Notes: generated from the letters alone by a model not told the origin. Shown: positions 37,975 through 46,222, counted from the first letter of the stretch. The stretch is 64,000 bases of DNA from Paraburkholderia acidisoli (GCF_009789675.1 NZ_CP046913.1:2790001-2854000); one strand, 5' to 3'. A program made the numbers and translations.

Positions 37975-38146
37975 AAAAAAAATTGTTGTTTATTTGCTTT
38001 AGACGCTAGGCCGGCATTTGACAACGTGGGCTTGCTCACAGTTTTCGCTATCCCACCGCATTTAGAATCGCCGTCCATAGACCAAGGTCAACGAAGCTAG
38101 CTAACAACGGCTTCGCGCCGACAGATAACGACAACGGAGATCATCC

Positions 38147-38578
38147 ATGAACAAAATCCTTCTTGCACTTTTCTGCTTCGCCAGCGTCGCGCCAGTCGCC
38201 CACGCGCAAGATTCCCAAAAGCCAGAAGTCGCGTTTGCAAATACCCTCTTCGGTATCGCGCACCAGTGTCAGTTTCAATACGGTCTGGACCGTAGCCTAC
38301 AGGACCAAGCACGATCATATGGACAAGCCGCGCCCGATGCGACCGAGTCACTTGTCTCGTGCTATCGGGCGGGCAAGACTGATGGCAAAGCGGCGTTCGA
38401 TGCAATAACAAGCCGACCGCACAACGCACAGATTAAGGCTGATATCAAAATGGCCTATGCAAGCTGGCTAACTTGGATGGACGCAATTGGCCGAGCCAAT
38501 GAAGAGGAGTCGCCGCCCGCGCAACGCGACTTCGAAAAGTCAGCGAACATTTTGAAAGTCGATGTGGAAACCGACTAG
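38147..38578 (+). CDS. Exported small protein of unknown function (element cargo)
   Basis: I do not recognise this 143-residue protein. It begins with a clear signal peptide, MNKILLALFCFASVAPVAHA, cleaved before QDSQK, so the mature 123-residue protein is periplasmic or secreted. Two cysteines (in AHQCQFQYG and LVSCYRAGK) could form a disulfide. The rest looks helical. GGAG lies before the ATG. It is the only rightward gene in the element and its codon use is less GC-rich than the chromosome. As cargo next to a reverse transcriptase it may be unrelated, a surface-exclusion factor or an immunity factor; these are only guesses. Confidence 0.75.
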   Translation: MNKILLALFCFASVAPVAHAQDSQKPEVAFANTLFGIAHQCQFQYGLDRSLQDQARSYGQAAPDATESLVSCYRAGKTDGKAAFDAITSRPHNAQIKADIKMAYASWLTWMDAIGRANEEESPPAQRDFEKSANILKVDVETD

Positions 38579-38783
38579 CTGGCGGCCCGCATTCTCCGTG
38601 AGAACGCACCTCCAGAGACACGCCGATTCGAAACAAAATTGAAACTTGCTGCAAATCGCTTCCATCGCTCAGGGCCTTCGTCAGCAACGGATTACTTGTC
38701 GCGAAGGACACCCTGAGTGAATGCCTACCTACGCACCGGAGTTAACAAAGTTCACTCGCCCGCGAGGCATGCGACTCACAAAG

Positions 38784-40124
38784 CTATCCAAATGCTCTTG
38801 CAACGAGATCGTTGACGGCATCTGTAAGCGGCTGGATGCCCACACCTCGTCTCTGTGCGAGTTGAAGCGCTGATTGAAGCACGGCTGCTCGGTCATCCGT
38901 TGGCATCGCAATAATGAAGCCACGTAGCGCTCTGCTTGCTCGTGACAACGACCTATCGTTGTTGCGCTTGTCACTCGCCAGCCAAGCGTCAAATTTCTTG
39001 AAGAACGCATCTAGAGTTGACTCGGAAACGGTCAAGCGCACATGCCGGCGCTCGCCATACTGGTTGTCGGATGTTTCAAAATTGACCCCGAGGTAGTCAA
39101 ACCCTCCCGCGCACGTTACCTCTCCTCTTTCGATTGAACCAAGCTGCAGCGGCCCAACTGGATGCTCTACCAAATTGGATCGGTAGCGGGAGACTTTGGC
39201 ATCGACATCCTCAGGCGAATACCCCAAAATCAACGCGTTATCGGCGTATGGGAATACGTCTTCTATCCCCGCGAATGCACTTTCGAGGAGATAGTATGCA
39301 ATGAGGGGCGACGAGGCCGCTCCTTGAAGCAGAGCCAGCGGGCGACGGGCAGCAACGCTACACGACGCTATAGAGGGCGGAGCACCGTTGCTTTGAGCCC
39401 GTGCCCAGTCCTCAGGTCGCATACACACCGTGTTTTCCAGAACCTGCCGTGTCAGCGGCAGAATCTGGGTGGCTCGGCGTAAGTCCACAGAATCGAAAAA
39501 CGCTTTTACATCCACACTCGCGTAATGGCTGATCGCGGGATCGCCTAGTGCTTCCCTAACCTCGTATAGGCCAGGCACGCGGCCCCCGTCGTTCAGCATC
39601 TGCTTCCACAACCGCGCCGCAATAAGCGGCTCCAGCGCCTGCTTAACCAACACGTGCCGCGCGCGCATGCTTGGCCCGAACCTCCAAGTCAGACGCTTCG
39701 CCCCGTCAGCTTTTGGAACGTATTTCGGTACGCGGGATTCCGCAGAGGGCCAACCCGGATGCAGCTTGCGCCTTAGCTCTTCGCCGCGCCCGTCCCAGTG
39801 GCTGACGAAGCTGTGCTCCCAATTTGAGCCGCGAGGTTCGCCTTGACTGAATACCTGGCGAAGTGCCAACAATTGGGTGTCATCGGAGGCCAGATAACGC
39901 CCTACCGCAACACACAACTGTTTCAAGCCTCGACCGTCCCGCGCGAGCAATGCGGCTTTCTCAATGTCGCCGCGTAGCACGCGCTGGTGAAAAAGAGCCT
40001 CACGCCTCCATTTCCGATAGCCAGGCGGCAGCTTATGCGCTGGCCGGGGGGCGCTTCGCGATGCCGCAACAAACAAATGCGCGGAGGACGTAGATCGCGC
40101 AAACCTTGCCTGAATTTTCGCCAT
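38784..40124 (-). CDS. Divergent reverse transcriptase with YADN active site
   Basis: This 446-residue protein shows the ordered RT blocks. VPKADGAKRLTWRFGPSMRARHVLVKQAL, read in parts, covers RT motifs 1-2 (about 133-164). Motif A is YASVDVKAFFDSVD with D205, motif B is QGAASSPLIAYYLL (267-280), and motif C is FPYADNALILG, with Y293-A-D295-N296 in place of YADD. FDYLGVNF (342-349) is motif D/E. No maturase, endonuclease or Cas1 domain is evident, so it is neither a typical group II intron protein nor a CRISPR RT. It follows the AlpA-like gene by 2 bp and is translated with it. No retron msr-msd-like RNA was recognised. It may belong to the unassigned or defence-associated RTs. Confidence 0.85.
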   Translation of the reverse strand: MAKIQARFARSTSSAHLFVAASRSAPRPAHKLPPGYRKWRREALFHQRVLRGDIEKAALLARDGRGLKQLCVAVGRYLASDDTQLLALRQVFSQGEPRGSNWEHSFVSHWDGRGEELRRKLHPGWPSAESRVPKYVPKADGAKRLTWRFGPSMRARHVLVKQALEPLIAARLWKQMLNDGGRVPGLYEVREALGDPAISHYASVDVKAFFDSVDLRRATQILPLTRQVLENTVCMRPEDWARAQSNGAPPSIASCSVAARRPLALLQGAASSPLIAYYLLESAFAGIEDVFPYADNALILGYSPEDVDAKVSRYRSNLVEHPVGPLQLGSIERGEVTCAGGFDYLGVNFETSDNQYGERRHVRLTVSESTLDAFFKKFDAWLASDKRNNDRSLSRASRALRGFIIAMPTDDRAAVLQSALQLAQRRGVGIQPLTDAVNDLVARAFG

Positions 40125-40126
40125 GA

Positions 40127-40327
40127 TTATTCGCCCGCGTACGGAGGGCGTGACTCCATCCAAGCATCAATTTCCGATGCACGCCAAGCGACTGCCCGCA
40201 CGCCAATGCGGACCGGTCCTGGAAAGCAGCCGTCTTTTACCAGACGGTAAACGGTGGCGCGTGACAGGCCCACGCGTGCCATAACAATAGGCAAGCGCAA
40301 CAAGCGTTCTGCAGAAGGTTGAGTCAT
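40127..40327 (-). CDS. AlpA-like/MerR-type helix-turn-helix regulator
   Basis: This 66-residue DNA-binding protein has the AlpA pattern. RLLRLPIVMARVGLSRATVYRLVKDG, read in parts, is the helix-turn-helix, followed by FPGPVRIGVRAVAWRASEIDAWM. Such proteins act as excisionase or as regulators in P4-like elements. GAGG lies before the ATG at 40327. A good promoter with an inverted repeat lies directly upstream, and the RT gene follows after 2 bp, so it may control its own operon, including the RT. Confidence 0.9.
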   Translation of the reverse strand: MTQPSAERLLRLPIVMARVGLSRATVYRLVKDGCFPGPVRIGVRAVAWRASEIDAWMESRPPYAGE

Positions 40328-40345
40328 CTTGACGCCTCGTGACTG

Positions 40346-40395
40346 TTTATAAGACGGGTCAATAGTGCGTCAATGTGCAAGCCTAGCGTTAGGCT
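40346..40395 (-). promoter_or_regulatory. Promoter and inverted repeat of the regulator-RT operon
   Basis: On the minus strand TTGACG (40373-40368), a 16-bp spacer and TATAAA (40351-40346) form a strong sigma-70-type promoter. The perfect inverted repeat AGCCTA-GCGT-TAGGCT (40380-40395) sits 6 bp upstream of the -35 and is a candidate operator. The leader would be only about a dozen bases. Confidence 0.72.
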
Positions 40396-41254
40396 AAACC
40401 CCCCACCTGAAATAAGGGCGGGCTTTTGCCTCTATTCGGTTCCACTGTTCGTCCCACGGTTGCCGCCGACGATGCCGCCCGTAACTCCTGCGCGCAGTCC
40501 TTACGGCTCGAATAACGACGCTAGGATCGCCTAACGGATCAGGGAGAATGCCCTCCAATAGGTCGTTAAAATCCTTGATAGCTCGCACCTGCGGCACCTG
40601 CCCATAGGTCAGCCACCACGCCCGAATCAAGGCCATCGCACAGATACGAGGAAACGACATCGGGCGCCCGTTTTGTCCGTGCGCAGCAGCTTCTTTACTC
40701 GCAAATGCCCCGAGCAGCGTTTCAGGCCCGCTCTTTCGTGTCCGCCTTGATCCAATGCGCTTCGGGTCGGTAGCGACTTCGCTTGGGAGCGGAATTTCGG
40801 TCAATAGCTCGATCCAATGCTTCACGTTTTGCGCGAGTATGGAATTTGAGTATTCGCTTTGGTACGCAACCGCTTGCAATTTGTGCAAGGAGGCTATCGT
40901 GGAGTTGAATTGTTTCTGTAGGGGATCGAGCGCGCTAGCATTCCCCGATTGGACGGCCTGAAGGCGCGAAGCCAGCAAAACGACAAAATGGCGGGCTAGT
41001 TGCTCTGAATTGCGAACGCGTGCTCGCGCGCGTCGAATGCGCCTATGTTGGTTCCGGCAACCTGGGGCGGCGCGCTCCTCTTCATTTCGCTCGCGCGCCC
41101 ATTTCTCGAAGTGAAGTGCTTGCCAATCCGGTCTCTCGGACGAAAAGCTGCGCAAGCTCACTTGTGCGGAGGTGCCGTAGCTCAAGAGATGATCGGGCAA
41201 CGAGCACATCGTCACACCCGCTGCGTCGCCTGTTTTGTTTGCAACGCGTTTCAA
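40394..41254 (-). CDS. Unrecognised 286-residue element protein
   Basis: No family is recognised. The protein is soluble and basic, with an Arg-rich segment (RRIRRARARVRN, about 70-80), a helical middle (SALDPLQKQFNSTIASLHKL) and a basic tail (RTARRSYGRHRRRQPWDEQW) that could bind nucleic acid. Its ATG overlaps the integrase stop in ATGA, so the two are translated together. Its own stop lies in the inverted repeat before the regulator-RT promoter. It could be a replication or excision accessory of the element or a partner of the reverse transcriptase; sequence alone does not decide. Confidence 0.75.
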   Translation of the reverse strand: MKRVANKTGDAAGVTMCSLPDHLLSYGTSAQVSLRSFSSERPDWQALHFEKWARERNEEERAAPGCRNQHRRIRRARARVRNSEQLARHFVVLLASRLQAVQSGNASALDPLQKQFNSTIASLHKLQAVAYQSEYSNSILAQNVKHWIELLTEIPLPSEVATDPKRIGSRRTRKSGPETLLGAFASKEAAAHGQNGRPMSFPRICAMALIRAWWLTYGQVPQVRAIKDFNDLLEGILPDPLGDPSVVIRAVRTARRSYGRHRRRQPWDEQWNRIEAKARPYFRWGV

Positions 41255-42474
41255 AGTGCTGCCGCCCTTGCTGCCGATCCCGCCGACGTGCGCGCTTTGT
41301 GCTCCAATCCATCCAGCAAATCAGCCCATGCTTGCATCATCCTGCGCCGCTCCGGCAGATATTGCGCTCGATTGTAGCTATCACGCACCTTGTCTTTTGG
41401 ACGATGCGCAAGCTGACGCTCGATATGATCCGCGTTGAAACCGCGCTCATTCAAGATTGTCGATGCCGTTGTACGGAAACCGTGACCGGTCACGCGCCCG
41501 TGATATCCCATTCGATAGAGCGCGAAAAGAATCGTATTTTCGCTTATGGGGCTAGTCGCCTTTGTTCTTCCGGGGAAAACCAAACCCTCCCCACCAGTCA
41601 GCGCATGGAGGCGGCGCAACACCGAAACGGCCTGAGTCGAAAGCGGAACAATATGCCCTTCGCGCATTTTCATCCGCTCCGCTGGAATACGCCATTCCCC
41701 AGCGGCAAAGTCAATCTCTGCCCAAGTTGCCCCGCGTAATTCGCCAGTTCTGACGAAAGTGAGCATCAGGAGTCGGATCGCAAGGCCGGTTTGCTCTTCG
41801 CCGTCATAGCTCGAAAGCCTGCCCAGGAACTCGGGTAGCTCGCTTTCTTTAAATGCCTTGTAGTGAGTAACGGGCACGGTCGTAAGCTGCCCGCTGAGCC
41901 GTGCCGCTGGATTTACTTCGACCAAGCCGCCAGCGCATGCGAAGTCAAACACAGCAACGCATCGCTGCAGCACGCGGTGAGCAATCTCGTGCGCGCCCCT
42001 AGCTTCTACCTTTCGAATTGCAGCCAAGATATCGCTTCGCGAGATTGCACCCACGGCTTTTGTCCCGAACGCAGGAAAAAGGTCACGCTCCATAGAACTA
42101 AGGATTTTCGCGCCGTGATTATCTGACCACTTCAGCTTTCTCGTGTTGTGCCACTGGCGGGCCACAACTTCGAAGGTATTTTGCTGAGCGGCTAGCCGGC
42201 GTTGATCTACGTCCGCGCGATGGGACACGGGATCAATGCCCGCCTTGACAAGTTTTTTTGCCGAATCTCGACTCTCGCGCGCTTCCGCCAGCGTCACTTC
42301 TGGATAAACGCCAATGGCAAAAGTCTTCTGGCGGCCTGCCAATCGGTAAGCTAGACGCCAGTATTTCGCGCCAGTTGGCAACACATACAAGTACATGCCT
42401 CCAGAGTCGGAGACCTTGTAGGGTTTTTCGCGCGCCTTGAGGCCGCGAACGGCAGCGTCTGTCAGGAGGGGCAT
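41251..42474 (-). CDS. int: P4-type tyrosine integrase
   Basis: This 407-residue site-specific recombinase has an N-terminal arm-binding DUF4102-type domain (MPLLTDAAVRGLKAREKPYK, then SDSGGMYLYVLPTGAKYWR). A central core-binding domain and a catalytic domain follow. Catalytic residues are Arg in LTFVRTGELRG, His and Arg in GHGFRTTAS, His in QLAHRPKD and Tyr in RAQYLPERR. It integrates into and excises from the tRNA-Thr 3' end. The ATG at 42474 fits the family start; an in-frame ATG at 42498 adds eight residues. Neither has a strong ribosome site. All catalytic residues are present, so the element may still be mobile. Confidence 0.93.
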   Translation of the reverse strand: MPLLTDAAVRGLKAREKPYKVSDSGGMYLYVLPTGAKYWRLAYRLAGRQKTFAIGVYPEVTLAEARESRDSAKKLVKAGIDPVSHRADVDQRRLAAQQNTFEVVARQWHNTRKLKWSDNHGAKILSSMERDLFPAFGTKAVGAISRSDILAAIRKVEARGAHEIAHRVLQRCVAVFDFACAGGLVEVNPAARLSGQLTTVPVTHYKAFKESELPEFLGRLSSYDGEEQTGLAIRLLMLTFVRTGELRGATWAEIDFAAGEWRIPAERMKMREGHIVPLSTQAVSVLRRLHALTGGEGLVFPGRTKATSPISENTILFALYRMGYHGRVTGHGFRTTASTILNERGFNADHIERQLAHRPKDKVRDSYNRAQYLPERRRMMQAWADLLDGLEHKARTSAGSAARAAAL

Positions 42475-42480
42475 AGGCCG

Positions 42481-42516
42481 GTACCAACACTCGATCATGC
42501 GGTGCCAACGAATATA
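42481..42516 (-). promoter_or_regulatory. Right candidate arm sites overlapping the integrase promoter
   Basis: GTACCAAC (42481-42488) and GTGCCAAC (42502-42509) lie just before the integrase start. TATATT on the minus strand (42516-42511) is a possible -10 box adjoining the second site, so integrase binding could repress its own gene. Confidence 0.42.
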
Positions 42517-42568
42517 CCATCACCTTCCTGAGATTTTCTGGAGTATCCTAAGACAGCTTGAGATGAAA

Positions 42569-42602
42569 AAAAGCCCGCAAACCGTTGCCGGCGCGGGCTT
42601 TT
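42569..42602 (-). terminator. Terminator downstream of tRNA-Thr (carried by the element)
   Basis: AAAAGCCCGC pairs with GCGGGCTTTT. On the minus strand it is followed by more T residues, 33 bp beyond the tRNA 3' end. It lies inside the element and would replace the terminator displaced to 37836-37870. Confidence 0.85.
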
Positions 42603-42634
42603 GAGACGACTTGCGATATTGCGAGACTTGAATG

Positions 42635-42710
<76 letters not shown>

Positions 42711-42728
42711 GTAGCCCGCTATTCTACC

Positions 42729-43220
42729 TTACTTCACGATCTTGAGGTGACCCTTGCCGCCGCCCTTGTTACCGCCGTCGTCGTCCTTGTCGGTGGTGCG
42801 TGCGGCGCTCGGCGCAACGGGTTCGACCGCCGGTTCGTCGTGCGCTTCCTGCGCGCCAACGTCTTCGTGATCTTCGGAATTGAGCACGTCGTCGGCGTCA
42901 CCGGGCGGCGCTTCAACGGGGAACGCCATGCCCTGGCCGTTCTCGCGCGCGTAGATCGCGAGCACGTTCGGCACCGGCACCTCGATGCGATGCGACTTGC
43001 CCGAGAAGCGCGCGTGAAACTCGATCATCTCGTTGCCCATCTGCAACTGGCTCGTGGCCTCGAAGCTGATGTTCAGGACGATCTCGCCGTCGCGCACGAA
43101 CTGGCGCGGCACGCGCGTGCGGTTGTCGACCCGCACCGCGATGTGCGGCGTGAAGCCGTTGTCCGTGCACCATTCGTACAGCGCACGCAGCAGATACGGC
43201 TTGGTGGAAATTTCTTGCAT
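42729..43220 (-). CDS. sspB: ClpXP adaptor, stringent starvation protein B
   Basis: This 163-residue adaptor binds ssrA-tagged proteins and delivers them to ClpXP. The folded N-terminal domain (STKPYLLRALYEWCTDNGFTPHI) runs to about residue 110. A long acidic, flexible linker ends in the ClpX-docking peptide HLKIVK at the C-terminus. The ATG at 43220 follows AAGGA; a TTG codon just upstream is not needed. It lies 79 bp after sspA, the usual pairing. Confidence 0.96.
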   Translation of the reverse strand: MQEISTKPYLLRALYEWCTDNGFTPHIAVRVDNRTRVPRQFVRDGEIVLNISFEATSQLQMGNEMIEFHARFSGKSHRIEVPVPNVLAIYARENGQGMAFPVEAPPGDADDVLNSEDHEDVGAQEAHDEPAVEPVAPSAARTTDKDDDGGNKGGGKGHLKIVK

Positions 43221-43299
43221 CAACGATCCTTTCGCGAGGCGGCGCCCACATCCACGCCGTGCACGCCGCCCCTGTGACCCGAAACCACCGGGGAACAGC

Positions 43300-43911
43300 T
43301 TAGCGGCGCATGACCTTTTCGGACGGCGTGAGCGCTTCGATGTAGGCCGGACGGCTGAAGATGCGCTCGGCGTACTTCATGAGCGGCGCGGCGTTCTTCG
43401 AGAGTTCGATGCCGTAGTGGTCGAGGCGCCACAGGAGCGGCGCGATCGCGACGTCGAGCATCGAGAACTCTTCGCCCAGCATGTACTTGTTCTTCAGGAA
43501 GATCGGCGCGAGCTGCGTGAGGCGGTCGCGGATCGCGAGGCGCGCCTTCTCGTGGTTCTTCTCGGCGGCCTTGCCCTTCTCGTTTTCGAGCGTACTCACG
43601 TGCACGAACAGTTCTTTCTCGAAGTTGAGCAGGAACAGGCGGGCGCGCGCGCGCTGCACCGGGTCCGCCGGCATCAGCTGCGGGTGCGGGAAGCGCTCGT
43701 CGATGTACTCATTGATGATGTTCGACTCGTACAGAATCAGGTCGCGTTCGACCAGAATCGGCACCTGACCGTACGGATTCATCACGGCGATGTCTTCCGG
43801 TTTGTTGAACAGGTCGACGTCGCGGATTTCGAAGTCCATGCCCTTTTCGAACAACACCAGCCGGCAGCGCTGGGAGAACGGGCAGGTAGTGCCGGAGTAC
43901 AGAACCATCAT
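43300..43911 (-). CDS. sspA: Stringent starvation protein A (GST fold)
   Basis: This 203-residue protein has a glutathione S-transferase fold. The thioredoxin-like part begins VLYSGTTCPFSQRCRLVLFEKG, continues to GQVPILVERDLILYESNIINEYI, and a helical C-terminal domain follows. SspA binds RNA polymerase and affects stress and stationary-phase transcription. The pairing with sspB and the position after petABC are typical for beta-proteobacteria. A terminator separates it from petC. Confidence 0.95.
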   Translation of the reverse strand: MMVLYSGTTCPFSQRCRLVLFEKGMDFEIRDVDLFNKPEDIAVMNPYGQVPILVERDLILYESNIINEYIDERFPHPQLMPADPVQRARARLFLLNFEKELFVHVSTLENEKGKAAEKNHEKARLAIRDRLTQLAPIFLKNKYMLGEEFSMLDVAIAPLLWRLDHYGIELSKNAAPLMKYAERIFSRPAYIEALTPSEKVMRR

Positions 43912-43953
43912 GATTTACATTTCCTCAATAAACCCAAAAGGCCAGCAGGCGAA

Positions 43954-43986
43954 AAACCGCCTGACGGCTGAACCGTCAGACGGTTT
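43954..43986 (-). terminator. Terminator of the petABC operon
   Basis: A 14-bp stem with one mismatch (AAACCGCCTGACGG with CCGTCAGACGGTTT, CTGAA loop) is followed on the minus strand by TTTTT. It lies between the petC stop and sspA. Confidence 0.85.
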
Positions 43987-44020
43987 CTCGTCGCACCGCC
44001 CCACGTCGGTCAGGACGTGA

Positions 44021-44806
44021 TTATTTGATATCTTTCCAGTACGCGGCGTTCAATCGCCACGCGAAAAAGCTCAGGATGCCGAGGAACAAAAGCACCCACA
44101 CGCCAAGCTGCTTGCGGGTTTTCTGCTCCGGCTCCGACATCCAGCCGAGGTATGCCACCAGGTCGGCCACGTCAGCATCATAATCCACCGGTGAAAGCTT
44201 CCCCGGCGTGACGACCTGATACCCCGCGAAGCGACGAACCTTTTCCCCGCTTTCCTCGTCCGTCGTTTCCTCGAACTTCGCCGTGCGCACGCCCTGCAAC
44301 TGCCACAGCACATGGGGCATGCTCACATTCTCAAACACCAGATTGTTCCAGCCGGTCGGCCGCGTGTCGTCACGGTAGAAGCTGCGCAGGTACGTGTACA
44401 GCCAGTCGCGCCCGCGCGCCCGCGCTTCGACGGAGAGGTCCGGCGGCGCCACGCCGAACCACGACTTCGCGTCGTCCGGGCGCATTGCGATGGACATCGT
44501 GTTGCCGACCTTGTCGGTCGTGAACAGCAGATTATCTTCGATTTGCTTCTGCGGAATGCCGAGATCCTGCAGGCGGCTGTACCGCATCAGGCTCGCACTA
44601 TGGCAGTTCAGGCAATAGTTTACAAACAATTGGGCGCCGTGCTGCAGCGAAGCAAGATTTTCGCCGTTATCGGGAGCGCGGTCGAGCGGAATGTTTTCCT
44701 GCGCAGCTACGGATCCGACCCCAAACGTGAAAATCAGCGCCAGCGCGGCCATGGCGCGGCGCACGCTCGCCCGCGCGAGCGTCGAAAACTGAGAGTGTCC
44801 CGTCAT
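44021..44806 (-). CDS. petC: Cytochrome c1 of the bc1 complex
   Basis: This 261-residue membrane-bound haem protein accepts electrons from the Rieske centre. It has a signal segment (RRAMAALALIFTFGVGSVAAQE), the haem-binding CLNCH, the axial Met in SMPHVLW, and one C-terminal membrane helix (LGVWVLLFLGILSFFAWRL) with a basic end. It is the last gene of petA-petB-petC. Confidence 0.96.
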   Translation of the reverse strand: MTGHSQFSTLARASVRRAMAALALIFTFGVGSVAAQENIPLDRAPDNGENLASLQHGAQLFVNYCLNCHSASLMRYSRLQDLGIPQKQIEDNLLFTTDKVGNTMSIAMRPDDAKSWFGVAPPDLSVEARARGRDWLYTYLRSFYRDDTRPTGWNNLVFENVSMPHVLWQLQGVRTAKFEETTDEESGEKVRRFAGYQVVTPGKLSPVDYDADVADLVAYLGWMSEPEQKTRKQLGVWVLLFLGILSFFAWRLNAAYWKDIK

Positions 44807-44824
44807 GTCTTCCTCGCTCGTCGA

Positions 44825-46222
44825 TTAATGGGGCTTGAAGCGCACGCGCTCGGGCGGCTGCTTGAAGGTGCCAAGCGGCGTCCAGAACGGCATGCCGAGG
44901 AAGAAAGCGAAGTAGACGAGCGCGCACACCTGCGCGATCAGTGTGGCCGCGGGCGAAGGCGGTTTCGTGCCGAGGAAGGCGAGCGTGAGGAACGCGAACA
45001 CGAAGATGCCGAGAAACACCTTGTGGAACAGCGGCCGGTAGCGGATCGACTTCACCGGCGCGCGGTCGAGCCACGGCAGGAAGAACAGCGAGACCACGGC
45101 CGTGCCCATCACCACCACGCCCCAGAACTTCGACTCCGTGAACGCCATCGCCAGAATCACGAGCACCGCCAGCACCGGCAGCCCGACGCGCCACTTGCCG
45201 CGCGCGCGCCAGAGCGCGTACAGGCCGAGCAGCGCGATCACGATCATCAGCACGATCTTGAACGGGTCGGTGGTCGCGCGCAGCATCGCGTAGAACGCCG
45301 TGAAGTACCAGACCGGCGCGATCTCGGGCGGCGTCTGCAGCGGGTTGGCCGGCACGAAGTTGTTCGACTCCAGGAAGTAGCCGCCCATTTCCGGCGCGAA
45401 GAACACGATCGCCGCGAAGATCATCAGGAAGATGCACACGCCCATGAAGTCGTGCACGGAGTAATAGGGATGGAACGGAATGCCGTCGAGCGGAATGCCG
45501 TTCGCGTCCTTCTTCTCCTTGATCTCAATGCCGTCCGGGTTGTTCGAGCCGACTTCGTGCAGTGCGACGATATGCGCCACCACCAGCCCGATCAGCACGA
45601 GCGGGATCGCGATCACGTGGAACGCGAAGAAGCGGTTGAGCGTGACGTCGGAGACCACGTAGTCGCCGCGAATCCACAGCGACAGGTCCGGGCCGATAAA
45701 CGGAATCGCCGAGAAGAGATTCACGATCACCTGCGCGCCCCAGAACGACATTTGCCCCCACGGCAGCAGATAGCCGAAGAACGCCTCGGCCATCAGGCAC
45801 AGGAAGATCGCGCAGCCGAAGATCCACACGAGTTCGCGCGGCTTGCGGTACGAGCCGTACATCAGCCCGCGGAACATGTGCAGATACACGACCACGAAGA
45901 ACATCGAGGCGCCCGTGGAGTGCATGTAGCGGATCAGCCAGCCCCACGGCACCTCGCGCATGATGTACTCGACCGACGCGAACGCGAGCGTCGAGTCGGG
46001 CTTGTAGTTCATCGTGAGAAAGATGCCGGTGACGATCTGGTTCACCAGCACGAGCAGCGCGAGCGAGCCGAAGAAGTACCAGAAGTTGAAGTTCTTCGGC
46101 GCGTAGTACTCGGAAACGTGCGCCTTCCATGTCGCGGTCAGCGGAAAGCGCTTGTCGATCCAGCCCTGCAGACCGGAGCCGCTGGACGTTTCCACCACTT
46201 CCTTGTCGGTTCCCGTCGCCAT
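44825..46222 (-). CDS. petB: Cytochrome b of the bc1 complex
   Basis: This 465-residue quinol-oxidising subunit has about eight to nine membrane helices. Visible are the haem-ligand histidine region RYMHSTGASMFFVVVYLHMFRG (in parts), GYLLPWGQMSFW, the Qo-site PEW-like PVWYF element (EIAPVWYFTAF) and VAHIVALHEVG. The start overlaps the petA stop by one base (TGATG), so the two are translationally coupled. It works with petA and petC in aerobic respiration. Confidence 0.97.
   Translation of the reverse strand: MATGTDKEVVETSSGSGLQGWIDKRFPLTATWKAHVSEYYAPKNFNFWYFFGSLALLVLVNQIVTGIFLTMNYKPDSTLAFASVEYIMREVPWGWLIRYMHSTGASMFFVVVYLHMFRGLMYGSYRKPRELVWIFGCAIFLCLMAEAFFGYLLPWGQMSFWGAQVIVNLFSAIPFIGPDLSLWIRGDYVVSDVTLNRFFAFHVIAIPLVLIGLVVAHIVALHEVGSNNPDGIEIKEKKDANGIPLDGIPFHPYYSVHDFMGVCIFLMIFAAIVFFAPEMGGYFLESNNFVPANPLQTPPEIAPVWYFTAFYAMLRATTDPFKIVLMIVIALLGLYALWRARGKWRVGLPVLAVLVILAMAFTESKFWGVVVMGTAVVSLFFLPWLDRAPVKSIRYRPLFHKVFLGIFVFAFLTLAFLGTKPPSPAATLIAQVCALVYFAFFLGMPFWTPLGTFKQPPERVRFKPH

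Noticed and set aside
37821..38078. 85-codon leftward frame crossing the left attachment site
   Set aside because: It reads through the terminator and the tRNA fragment, which shows it is not a gene.
38579..38783. Possible retron-type noncoding RNA beside the RT
   Set aside because: I looked here and at 40328-40393 for paired a1/a2 ends and a priming G with long stems and found none. A covariance-model search would decide.
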